Assembly (NCBI RefSeq): GCF_003721225.1
Contig: NZ_RIZI01000175.1
Span: 1 to 33,860, forward strand
Direction: 5' to 3'
Source: Acidithiobacillus sulfuriphilus
Lineage (GTDB): Bacteria; Pseudomonadota; Gammaproteobacteria; Acidithiobacillales; Acidithiobacillaceae
DNA length: 33,860 nt
The position numbers and the translations under genes were made by a program. This document shows positions 13,178 through 23,343 of the stretch, piece after piece. The number at the start of each line of letters is the position of its first letter. The first letter of the stretch is position 1. The notes under the pieces were generated by a model. It was not told the DNA's origin. It did no database searches and saw only the letters and a program-made list of their open reading frames with translations.

Positions 13178-15967
13178 ATGCCAATGTTAAAACGCTGCCT
13201 GACGATCGCCGTCCTCAGTACCTTGGGTGTCTCGGCGCCAGCCTGGGCCTATAGCGCCGGGACCAGCAACACGCGCAACATCACTGGCCCCATCGCCAGC
13301 AACCCGGCTGATCAAGGCTGGGTGACGCATGTGCTGCCTACCGGGCGCATTGTTAGCCCTGTCGGATTGGTCAACGGATCACCGAACTTTGTGACGTCGG
13401 TCATTCCTTACGGCGACCAGATAGCTGCCATGGCCAATGGCGCGACGCGCGCACAGACCATCGCGTTCTATGCCCAGGGCTCCTTACGGCACCAGGGGGA
13501 GGTGGCTGCCTATAAAGAAATGCCGCCTGCCAATGCGCCCCAACCGACGAAAGAGACGGACGCGCATGGTGCCACGATGGGTCACCAGAGTTTCTTCCAG
13601 GGCTTGGCTGCGGGCCCGGATCACACCTTCTATGCCGCTGGGGGCGATAGCAATGACGTGGCGGCCTTCACCATGAAAGATGGCACACCCATGTTGTTGC
13701 GGCGTTACCCACTCACTTGGCAGTCTTTTCCCAAGAATCAGTATCCATACCAATATCAGGGCCATCACATCGGCAAACCCCGCCTCTTTTACCCCGATGC
13801 CGTTGCCGTCGGTACGCAGTGTAAGCACTTGTATGTGACCGGCATGCTGTCCAACAGTCTGGCGCGCATCAATCTTCAAACGGGGCACACCGACTATCTC
13901 AACGTGGGCCCCTATCCCTTTGCCGTCACCTTTGCGGATGGCGGCGAAAGGCTGGTCATCAGCCTCTGGGGCGGTAATGCCGTAGCCATCGTCGATCCGC
14001 ACGCCATGAAGCTCTTGGGCACGGTGCGCGTCGGGCCTCCCACAGGTCCCGAACACACTCAGGCCGGCGTGCATCCCACCGCACTGGCGGCGGTGCCGCA
14101 CTCGCCTAACGTGTTTGTCGCCCTCGCTAACATTGATCGCATTGCCGAGGTGGATACTGCCGATCTGCGGGTCAAAGGCTTCATCAATGACGGTCCCTAT
14201 CCTGACGCGCCTCCGGGCAGTTATCCGGATGGTCTGACCATTGCCAATGGCAAACTCTTTGTCGCCAATGCCGGCAATAATGACGTTGCGGTCTATAACG
14301 ATCAGACCGGTAAGGGCTTGGGGCTCATTCCCACAGGTTGGTACCCCACCGCGATCACCCATACCCAAAAAGCGTTATACATTGTTGCGGCCAAAGGACT
14401 GGGATCCGGGCCAAACGTGGAGCACCAATGGGTAGGCAACATGATGGATGGTCTGGTGCAGAAGGTGAATCTCCGAGATCTGACGTTTCATCTGCCGGCC
14501 TGGACCCAGGAGAGCCTGTACAATGACGGATTTACGCCCGCGCAGCGCGCCACGCGCCACGCGGAGGATGTAAAGACCAGCGCATTTCTCCGCAAGCACA
14601 TCCATTATGTGGTCTTCATTCTGCGCGAGAACAAAACTTTTGATGAGGACTTTGGCGATTATAAAGCGGCAGGAGCCTGGGCGGATCCGCAGTTGGATCT
14701 CTACGGGCCCAAGGAACTGCCCAATCTGTATAATCTGGCCCATGACTATACGCTCTTTGTGAATTTCATGGCCGACGGCGAGGTGACCGCCCAGGGCCAT
14801 CAGTGGACTACCGGCGCTTCGGACTCGGATTTCGTGCAGCGCACCTGGCCGGAGTACTACTCAGGGCGCGGCCTGGTGGCCAATCCGGGCTGGACGCAGT
14901 CCCTCATTCCCGGCGGAGCTGCGGGTACCGGGGGAGTCCCCCTCGGCGTGGACGACCCCTACGCCATTTACAAAAACCTTTCGGCCCTGGGCAAATGGTC
15001 CAATCCCTGGATCAGCTATCCAGCGCGCCTCTTTCTCTTCAACGATCTGCTGAGCCATAAGGTCCCCTTTGAGGACTTCGGGGAATTTGTCTCGCGTTCC
15101 GAGGCGGGCAATATCTCCAAGGCCATGAAAAACCACCTGGCCACCGGTTTCCCCGGCTGGGACCGCATGATCCTCGACACCTATCGGGAGAAAATGGCCG
15201 AAAACTGGCTCAAGGCCCATCCCGGCGCCCGGTTCCCCCATTTCATCTACATCTGGCTGCCTGACGACCATACCGCCGGGCGCTCGGCGTGTTACTACAA
15301 TCCCGACTATTACGTCGCCAACAACGATCATGCCACGGCCAAGTTCATCCACTACCTCTCTACCACCCCGGAATGGCGGCATATGGTGGTTTTCCTCACC
15401 GAGGACGATGCCCAGTCCGGCGCCGACCACATCAATGCCCATCGCACCTTCGCCCTGGCCATGGGTCCCTGGGTAAAAAAAGGCTTCCTCGAAAGCAATC
15501 TCTATTCACAGGTCAATATCCTCAAGACCACCGAAGCCATCTTCGGCCTGCCGCCCATGTCCCAGTGGGATCAGAATGCCCGCGTGTTCTCGGGGATGTG
15601 GACCGATCATCCGGACTTCACGCCCACCAAGGTCCTTCCCATGCAGGTGCCCGTCACCTTCAATGCGGGAAAATGCACCCACTACACCCTGCTGCGCCGC
15701 GAGGCGGGAGCCACTGGGCATGCCCTGTCTCCAGACTGGTATCAGGCCCATCAAAGCACCCATGGAGCCGGTTTGCCCGCTCCCCGCAAGACCCAGGCAT
15801 ACACCCCCACCACCCTGCTCAAGGTCCCCGGACCCGAGCAGATGAAGCAGGAATGGATTGCCGCCAAAGGGGAGAAAGCCTATGCGCGGGAGATGCGCTA
15901 CCTGAAGGCCTATGCGCAGGCTCAGCACGCCCCCCTGGCCGCCTATCAGGCCGGAGAGGCGGAGTAA
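13178..15967 (+). CDS. Secreted bifunctional YncE-like beta-propeller / alkaline-phosphatase-superfamily phosphoesterase
   Basis: A 929-residue precursor with a Sec signal peptide (cleavage near APAWA, residue 24). Residues about 90-430 contain repeated propeller blades of the YncE/surface-antigen type: DAVAVGTQCKHLYVTGMLSNS, YPFAVTFADGGERLVIS, DGLTIANGKLFVANAGNNDVAVYN. Residues about 475-830 are a PF04185-type phosphoesterase: ILRENKTFDEDFGDY with metal-ligand candidates Glu484 and Asn485, LPNLYNLAHDYTLF, HFIYIWLPDDHTAG, and FLTEDDAQSGADHINAHR (Asp743, Asp744, His751, His755). It should hydrolyse phosphate esters in the periplasm or outside the cell. An AGGAGAGG ribosome site supports the start. 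Placement behind tonB links it to receptor-mediated phosphorus uptake. The exact substrate (phosphomonoester, diester or phospholipid) is unknown. Confidence 0.88.
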   Translation: MPMLKRCLTIAVLSTLGVSAPAWAYSAGTSNTRNITGPIASNPADQGWVTHVLPTGRIVSPVGLVNGSPNFVTSVIPYGDQIAAMANGATRAQTIAFYAQGSLRHQGEVAAYKEMPPANAPQPTKETDAHGATMGHQSFFQGLAAGPDHTFYAAGGDSNDVAAFTMKDGTPMLLRRYPLTWQSFPKNQYPYQYQGHHIGKPRLFYPDAVAVGTQCKHLYVTGMLSNSLARINLQTGHTDYLNVGPYPFAVTFADGGERLVISLWGGNAVAIVDPHAMKLLGTVRVGPPTGPEHTQAGVHPTALAAVPHSPNVFVALANIDRIAEVDTADLRVKGFINDGPYPDAPPGSYPDGLTIANGKLFVANAGNNDVAVYNDQTGKGLGLIPTGWYPTAITHTQKALYIVAAKGLGSGPNVEHQWVGNMMDGLVQKVNLRDLTFHLPAWTQESLYNDGFTPAQRATRHAEDVKTSAFLRKHIHYVVFILRENKTFDEDFGDYKAAGAWADPQLDLYGPKELPNLYNLAHDYTLFVNFMADGEVTAQGHQWTTGASDSDFVQRTWPEYYSGRGLVANPGWTQSLIPGGAAGTGGVPLGVDDPYAIYKNLSALGKWSNPWISYPARLFLFNDLLSHKVPFEDFGEFVSRSEAGNISKAMKNHLATGFPGWDRMILDTYREKMAENWLKAHPGARFPHFIYIWLPDDHTAGRSACYYNPDYYVANNDHATAKFIHYLSTTPEWRHMVVFLTEDDAQSGADHINAHRTFALAMGPWVKKGFLESNLYSQVNILKTTEAIFGLPPMSQWDQNARVFSGMWTDHPDFTPTKVLPMQVPVTFNAGKCTHYTLLRREAGATGHALSPDWYQAHQSTHGAGLPAPRKTQAYTPTTLLKVPGPEQMKQEWIAAKGEKAYAREMRYLKAYAQAQHAPLAAYQAGEAE

Positions 15968-15974
15968 TGCTGCT

Positions 15975-16229
15975 ATGCAGTTGATATCACAGGTAAGACG
16001 CGCCGGGACGATCACGCTAAAACCCCACGGTGAGGAAGATCTTCCCAATCTCTGGACGGCGGCGCGGGAGTCCGTCGCCCTGGCGGAGAGATGGCCCCCA
16101 TGGTGCCGCCCCGCGCCGACTTGACGCCGGAGAAGGAACGGCGCTGGTTTATATCGCAACAGGCTGTATGGAATGAACGCCGATGGACTCCAATGCCGGA
16201 AGATCACCCCCTACCAGGGTCGCCTTCAT
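15975..16229 (+). pseudogene. Decayed GNAT (RimJ/RimL-type) N-acetyltransferase remnant
   Basis: Starting at the ATG at 15975, the frame reads ITLKPHGEEDLPNLWTAARE then SVALAERWPPWCRP, the usual start of a RimJ/RimL-like acetyltransferase. It stops at 16124. In the +2-shifted frame the similarity continues directly with DLTPEKERRWFISQQAVWNE, so a single-base indel lies near 16105-16115. After about 16180 nothing of the family remains; the acetyl-CoA-binding half is gone. It lies only 7 bp behind the phosphoesterase and was probably once the last gene of that operon or an independent gene, now dead. Confidence 0.6.
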
Positions 16230-16252
16230 TCGCTGCAACTACATTGCATTGT

Positions 16253-16270
16253 AAAAGCGGCTTTCGCCGC
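16253..16270 (-). terminator. Intrinsic terminator of rnr
   Basis: Read on the minus strand, GCGGC-GAAA-GCCGC (16270 down to 16257) with a GNRA loop is followed by TTTT (16256-16253). It lies 43 bp past the rnr stop codon. The stem and T-run are short, so confidence is moderate. Confidence 0.5.
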
Positions 16271-16313
16271 GAACACCCAAGAGCCAACAACACCCACAAA
16301 TGGCAGGCGCCTT

Positions 16314-18548
16314 TTACTTGCTCTTACGACTACGTCTCTTTTTCGGGCTCTCCGCTGTATCCGTCACCCGCTCGAAGTCGATCTTACGTTCATCCAGATT
16401 GACGTTCGCCACCCGGACGGTGATGTCATCGCCCAACTGAAAAGTCTCCCGGGTGCGCTCGCCAAGGAGGCGGTAGTGCTGGGCGTCAAAGTGGAAATAA
16501 TCCTCGCCCAGGGTGGATATGTGCACCAGCCCTTCCACATAGACCTCACGCAGCGCCACGAACAGGCCAAAGCCGGTCACGCCGGTAATGATGCCCGTAT
16601 AGACCTCGCCAACCTTATCCAGCATGAACTCGCACTTGAGCCAGTTCACTGCCTCCCGGCTGGCCTCATCCGCCCGCCTTTCCGTCATGGAACAATGCTG
16701 GCCCAGATCCTGTAGGGCCTTTTTGCGTATCCACCGGGATTGCTCCGTGCCCCCCTCCTCCAGCAAGGTCTGGATGCCACGATGGACCAGGAGATCCGGA
16801 TAGCGGCGGATAGGCGAGGTGAAATGAGTATAAGCCGGAAAGGCCAGACCAAAATGCATCCCCGTATCTACCGTATAATAGGCCTGGGAAAGGCTGCGCA
16901 GGACCACCGTCTGGATCAGGCTGGCATCGCTGCGCTCCCTGGTCTGCTCAAGGATTTGGGCGAGATCCGCACTGCGCGGGCGCTCGGGCAGACGCACCGG
17001 CACCCCCAGCTCGCTCAGGAAGCGGCGCAGATCTTCCAATTTGTCCACGGAGGGCTCCGGATGCACCCGATAGAGCATCGGCATCTCATGGATGCGGAAA
17101 AACTGGGCCGCGCAGACATTGGCCGCCAGCATGCACTCTTCAATGATGCGGTGCGCCACATTGCGGGTCAGGGCGGCAATCCGCTCGATGCGCCCCTCCT
17201 CGTTGTAAATGATTTTGGTTTCCTGGGTATCAAATTCAATGGTACCCCGCCGCTCCCGGGCGCGGGATAGGCTCCCATACAGGGCCCGCAGGGCCTCTAT
17301 GTGGGGCACCATCTCCCGATCCCGTTCGCGCAATTGGGCATCGCCATCAAGAATGGCGGCCACTTCATCATAGGTGAAGCGCCGCCGCGAGCGCATGATT
17401 CCCCGCGCAAAGCGGAAGCGGCGCACCTCTCCATCCCTGCCCACGTCCATCTCACAGACCATGCATAGGCGGTCCACATGGGGGTTGAGGGAACACAGGC
17501 CATTGGAGAGTACCTCCGGCAGCATCGGTATCACCCGCCGGGGGAAATAGACGGAATTCCCCCGAGCCTGGGCCTCCAGGTCCAGCGCGCTCCCGGGGCG
17601 CACATAGGTCGCCACATCGGCAATGGCCACCGTCAGCCGGAAACCCTCGGAACTTTCCTCGGCATGGACGGCGTCGTCAAAGTCCTTGGCATCGGCCCCG
17701 TCGATGGTGACCAGCGGCAGATGGCGGAAATCCCGACGGCCCTCTTTCATGTCCTCGGGAACCTCCGCAGAAAATTCCGCGCTTTCCGCCAGCACGGCCT
17801 CGGGCCATTGATGGGGCAAGCCGTAGTTGCGCACGGCGATCTCCACCTCCATGCCCGGCGCCATGTGTTCGCCCAGCACCTCTACCACCTTTCCCTGGGG
17901 CACATTACGCCCTTCCGGGTAGTGGATGATCTCCAGGCTTACGATCTGCCCGTGGACCGCCCCGCCGCCACCGCCTTCCACCACGGCGAATTCCTGGGCG
18001 ATGCGCCGATCCTCGGGGATGACGTAATGCACTCCCCCTTCACTGTAGAGGCGCCCCACCACCTGTTTCACCGCCCGTTCCAGGACCCGCACCACGGCAC
18101 CTTCGGTACGGCCGCGACGATCCTCGCCAATGGCCCGCCCGAGGATGATGTCCCCATGCAGGACCTTGCGCATCTCCCGCGGCGAAAGGAAGAGATCCTT
18201 GCCGCGCTCGTCGGGAATGAGAAAGCCGAAGCCGTCGGGATGGGCGCTGACCGTCCCGCGGATAAGTTCCATGGCTGCGACGATGCCGTAAGCCCCGCGC
18301 CGATTACGGACAATCTGCCCGTCCCGCTCCATGGCGCGCAGGCGGCGGCGGAGCGCCTCCAGGTCATCTTCCACAACATCGAGATCGCCTGCGATGCTCT
18401 CCAGGGTCGCCGGTTTTCCCGCCTCCGCGAGGTAGCTCAGGATGTATTCGCGGCTAACGATGGGACGTTCATATTTTTCTTTTTCCCGACCGTACATTGG
18501 ATCGCGTTCGCTGAGCGACGTGTCCTTGGGGTTCTGTGTTTCCGGCAT
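16314..18548 (-). CDS. rnr: Ribonuclease R
   Basis: A 744-residue 3'-5' exoribonuclease of the RNB family that degrades structured RNA, rRNA fragments and mRNA. Order: winged-helix HTH (about 28-85, YILSYLAEAGKPATLESIAG), cold-shock domains with HPDGFGFLIPDERGKDLFLS, the RNB catalytic core with DGADAKDFDDAVH carrying the metal-binding Asp cluster, AFPAYTHFTSPIRRYPDLLVHR, a C-terminal S1 domain (GIITGVTGFGLFVALREVYVEGLVH), and a short basic tail KKRRSRKSK. The start is the ATG at 18548, 9 nt after GAGGAG; a TTG two codons upstream is too close to that site. The gene is divergent from tRNA-Leu, whose predicted -35 overlaps the rnr start codon. Monocistronic, with its own terminator. Confidence 0.95.
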   Translation of the reverse strand: MPETQNPKDTSLSERDPMYGREKEKYERPIVSREYILSYLAEAGKPATLESIAGDLDVVEDDLEALRRRLRAMERDGQIVRNRRGAYGIVAAMELIRGTVSAHPDGFGFLIPDERGKDLFLSPREMRKVLHGDIILGRAIGEDRRGRTEGAVVRVLERAVKQVVGRLYSEGGVHYVIPEDRRIAQEFAVVEGGGGGAVHGQIVSLEIIHYPEGRNVPQGKVVEVLGEHMAPGMEVEIAVRNYGLPHQWPEAVLAESAEFSAEVPEDMKEGRRDFRHLPLVTIDGADAKDFDDAVHAEESSEGFRLTVAIADVATYVRPGSALDLEAQARGNSVYFPRRVIPMLPEVLSNGLCSLNPHVDRLCMVCEMDVGRDGEVRRFRFARGIMRSRRRFTYDEVAAILDGDAQLRERDREMVPHIEALRALYGSLSRARERRGTIEFDTQETKIIYNEEGRIERIAALTRNVAHRIIEECMLAANVCAAQFFRIHEMPMLYRVHPEPSVDKLEDLRRFLSELGVPVRLPERPRSADLAQILEQTRERSDASLIQTVVLRSLSQAYYTVDTGMHFGLAFPAYTHFTSPIRRYPDLLVHRGIQTLLEEGGTEQSRWIRKKALQDLGQHCSMTERRADEASREAVNWLKCEFMLDKVGEVYTGIITGVTGFGLFVALREVYVEGLVHISTLGEDYFHFDAQHYRLLGERTRETFQLGDDITVRVANVNLDERKIDFERVTDTAESPKKRRSRKSK

Positions 18549-18576
18549 TGACAAATGCTCCTCAATTGATGAAAAT
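18548..18576 (+). promoter_or_regulatory. Candidate promoter of tRNA-Leu, overlapping the divergent rnr start codon
   Basis: A perfect -35 TTGACA at 18548-18553, a 17-bp spacer and GAAAAT at 18571-18576 as -10. Transcription would start near 18583, three bases before the tRNA. The -35 first base is part of the rnr ATG on the opposite strand. Confidence 0.45.
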
Positions 18577-18585
18577 CCGTTTCAC

Positions 18586-18672
18586 GCCGAGGTGGCGGAA
18601 TTGGTAGACGCGCTAGGTTCAGGTCCTAGTGGGCGAAAGCTTGTGCTGGTTCGAGTCCAGTCCTCGGTACCA
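18586..18672 (+). tRNA. tRNA-Leu (anticodon CAG)
   Basis: An 87-nt class II tRNA with encoded CCA. The acceptor GCCGAGG pairs with CCTCGGT, with a G-T at the outer pair. The anticodon arm is CTAGG-TTCAGGT-CCTAG, giving CAG, which reads CUG. A long variable arm follows (GGGCGAAAGCTTG region), then a T-arm with TTCGAGT. CUG is heavily used in this GC-rich genome. A strong terminator follows 6 bp later, so it is a single-gene transcript. Confidence 0.96.
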
Positions 18673-18678
18673 AAAAGC

Positions 18679-18708
18679 AAAGGGTAGGCTTGATGCCTGC
18701 CCTTTTTT
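18679..18708. terminator. Bidirectional intrinsic terminator between tRNA-Leu and purA
   Basis: AAAGGGTAGGC (18679-18689) pairs with GCCTGCCCTTT (18695-18705) with one G-T pair, followed on the plus strand by a six-T run (18703-18708). On the minus strand the same stem is followed by GCTTTTT. It ends the tRNA transcript and probably the long purA operon, whose stop is at 18764. Confidence 0.8.
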
Positions 18709-18763
18709 ATGGGTGCTGCCGGAATGCGCAGTATCCATGGTCCGCACCGCGCGCTGCTCCATG

Positions 18764-21296
<2,533 letters not shown>

Positions 21297-21300
<4 letters not shown>

Positions 21301-22172
21301 TTCCCCGACGCCTCCAGCGTATGCCGGAAGTACTTGAAGAACGGCGAATCGGGGCTGAGCACCAGGACATCTTTCCCGCCCAGGCTTTGCCGATAGGCCT
21401 CCAGACTACGATAGAAGGAAAAGAAGGCCGGATTTTTGCCATAGGCCTGGCCGTAAATATTGCCCGCCTCCGCGTCACCCTGACCTTTCAACTCCTCCAC
21501 CTGGCGATAGGCATCGGCCAGGATCTGGGTCTTCTCCTTGTCCGCCTGGGCACGAATCTCCGCTGCCGCCTCGGCCCCCCGGGAGCGATACTCATTGGCT
21601 TCCTGGGTGCGTTCCGCCTCCATCCGCTTGTACACGGCCTGGAGGACTTCCGGCGGCAGACCTACCTGCAGGATGCGCACGTCCACCAGTTGGATACCCA
21701 ACGCCTGCAGGCGCTGATTGGCGCTGGCGAGGACGGGGTCGATCATTTGCTTACGATTGCCGGTAATGACCGCCTCCAGCGGCATCTTGCCCACCTCACC
21801 GCGTAGGAAGGAGCGGACAATATCACCGATGCGGGCCTGGGCGGTGGCGGCGTTACGCACGCTGGTATAAAAAACCAAGGGCTTGGTGATCCGCCATTCG
21901 GCATAAAAATCCACCAGGACCGGCTTCTTCTCCACGGTCAGGTAAGACTCCGGCTGGGTGCTATAGCTGGCCAGCCGCTTATCCAGGAATATCACGTCCT
22001 GTACCAAGGGCCATTTGAAATACAAACCGGGTTGTTCCACCACGCGCACGGGTTTGCCAAACTCCAGCACCACCGCGCTCTGGGTCATGCGAACGGTATA
22101 AAAACTGGCAGACACCAGGAGCAATATGCCCAGGAGAACCAGCATGCCTACGCTCCAGCCGGTATTCTTCAC
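21297..22172 (-). CDS. hflC: HflC, SPFH-domain modulator of FtsH protease
   Basis: A 291-residue membrane protein with one N-terminal helix (GWSVGMLVLLGILLLVSASF) and a periplasmic SPFH/band-7 domain (SAVVLEFGKPVRVVEQPGLY, LDKRLASYST, LPPEVLQAVYKRMEAERTQEA). The helical tail has the conserved ADAYRQVEELKGQGDAEAG block. With HflK it forms a cage around FtsH and limits degradation of some membrane substrates. The start overlaps hflK by 4 bp (ATGA), consistent with equal synthesis of the two partners. Confidence 0.96.
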
Positions 22173-23329
22173 GATGCACCCCCAGGCAATACCACGGGCG
22201 CGGCAGCGCTCTGCGCCGGCGCGATGGGCAGGGGAGCTGCAGAAACGGTGGGCGCGGCGGCGCCGGCGGTGCTGGCTTCATGCATCTGGTTGCCGGCCAT
22301 CGGCATATAAATCACGGGCTGCCCCTTGCCTTCAATAATGACCTTTTGCGTATGACTGAGGATGTCCTGCATGGTCTGCAGATACATGCGCTCACTCACG
22401 ACCTTTGGATTCTTTTCATAAGCGCCCAGTATATCCAGGAAACGGGCGCTATCCCCCTTGGCGCGGTCGACTGCCTGCTGCTTGTAGGCTTCGGCGCCCG
22501 TCACCATGGCCGACGCCTCACCGCGGGCGCGGGGGACGATATTATTGGCATACGCCTGCGCCTCGTTGCGCGCCCGCTCCAGGTCCTCCCGCGCGGCCGT
22601 CACATCCAGGAAGGCCGGCTGCACCGCCTTGGGGGGGCCCACCTCCAGCAACTGCACGGCGTCCACCGTGATGCCCGCATGATAACGGTTGAGCAGTCCC
22701 TGCATGATAGTCATGGCCTGCTGCTCCACAGGCCCGCGCCCGGCGGTGAGGAGCCCGTCGATCTTGCTCCGCCCCACCACTTCGCGCATGGCCGATTCGG
22801 CCACGTAACGCACCAGTTGTTCCGGGCTGGCGGTGGCGAAGAGATACTGGCTCGGGTTGCTGATCCGGTATTGCACGGCAAACCGGACATCGACCACATT
22901 TTCATCCGCCGTCAGCATCATGCCCGGGTTGAGGGCGTCACCACTGCCCGTATAGCCCAAGACCAGGCGCAGGCTCTGGGTGACCTTGGGTGTGTAGACC
23001 ACCTCGATGGGATAGGGAAGGTGATAATGCAGGCCGGGTTCGACAATGTTGACTTCCTTGCCGAAGCGCAGCACCACACCCTGCTCGTCGGGCCCCACGA
23101 CGTAGATGCCCGAGGCAAGCCAGGTCAAGGCCACCACCCCGGCCACGATCATCGGCAATTTGTTCATCCATTCCCGCGGTGTCCCCGGACCGCCCTTTCC
23201 CCCCAGAGCGCCGCCGAGACGGCGTAATTCCTCGGTGATTTTTTTGATGTCGAAGGGTGGCTTTTGTTGATTGGGACGCCGTCCCCAGGGATTATCATTC
23301 TTGTTCCCGCCCGGATCACTCCATGGCAT
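22169..23329 (-). CDS. hflK: HflK, SPFH-domain modulator of FtsH protease
   Basis: A 386-residue partner of HflC. A Gly/Asn-rich cytoplasmic N-terminus (MPWSDPGGNKNDNPWGRR) is followed by one membrane helix (LPMIVAGVVALTWLASGIYV), the SPFH domain (GVVLRFGKEVNIVEPGLHYHLPYPIE, VRFAVQYRISNPSQYLF), and a helical tail ending in a Pro/Ala-rich stretch. The ATG at 23329 has AGGAGA just upstream. It follows hflX by 14 bp, the standard hfq-hflX-hflK-hflC order. Confidence 0.96.
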   Translation of the reverse strand: MPWSDPGGNKNDNPWGRRPNQQKPPFDIKKITEELRRLGGALGGKGGPGTPREWMNKLPMIVAGVVALTWLASGIYVVGPDEQGVVLRFGKEVNIVEPGLHYHLPYPIEVVYTPKVTQSLRLVLGYTGSGDALNPGMMLTADENVVDVRFAVQYRISNPSQYLFATASPEQLVRYVAESAMREVVGRSKIDGLLTAGRGPVEQQAMTIMQGLLNRYHAGITVDAVQLLEVGPPKAVQPAFLDVTAAREDLERARNEAQAYANNIVPRARGEASAMVTGAEAYKQQAVDRAKGDSARFLDILGAYEKNPKVVSERMYLQTMQDILSHTQKVIIEGKGQPVIYMPMAGNQMHEASTAGAAAPTVSAAPLPIAPAQSAAAPVVLPGGAS

Positions 23330-23343
23330 GCCGCTCTCCTTCC

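Noticed and set aside
16034..16049. Perfect 12-bp palindrome GGAAGATCTTCC as an operator or terminator
   Set aside because: It lies inside the coding remnant of the acetyltransferase, has no T-run and no promoter nearby; chance is sufficient.
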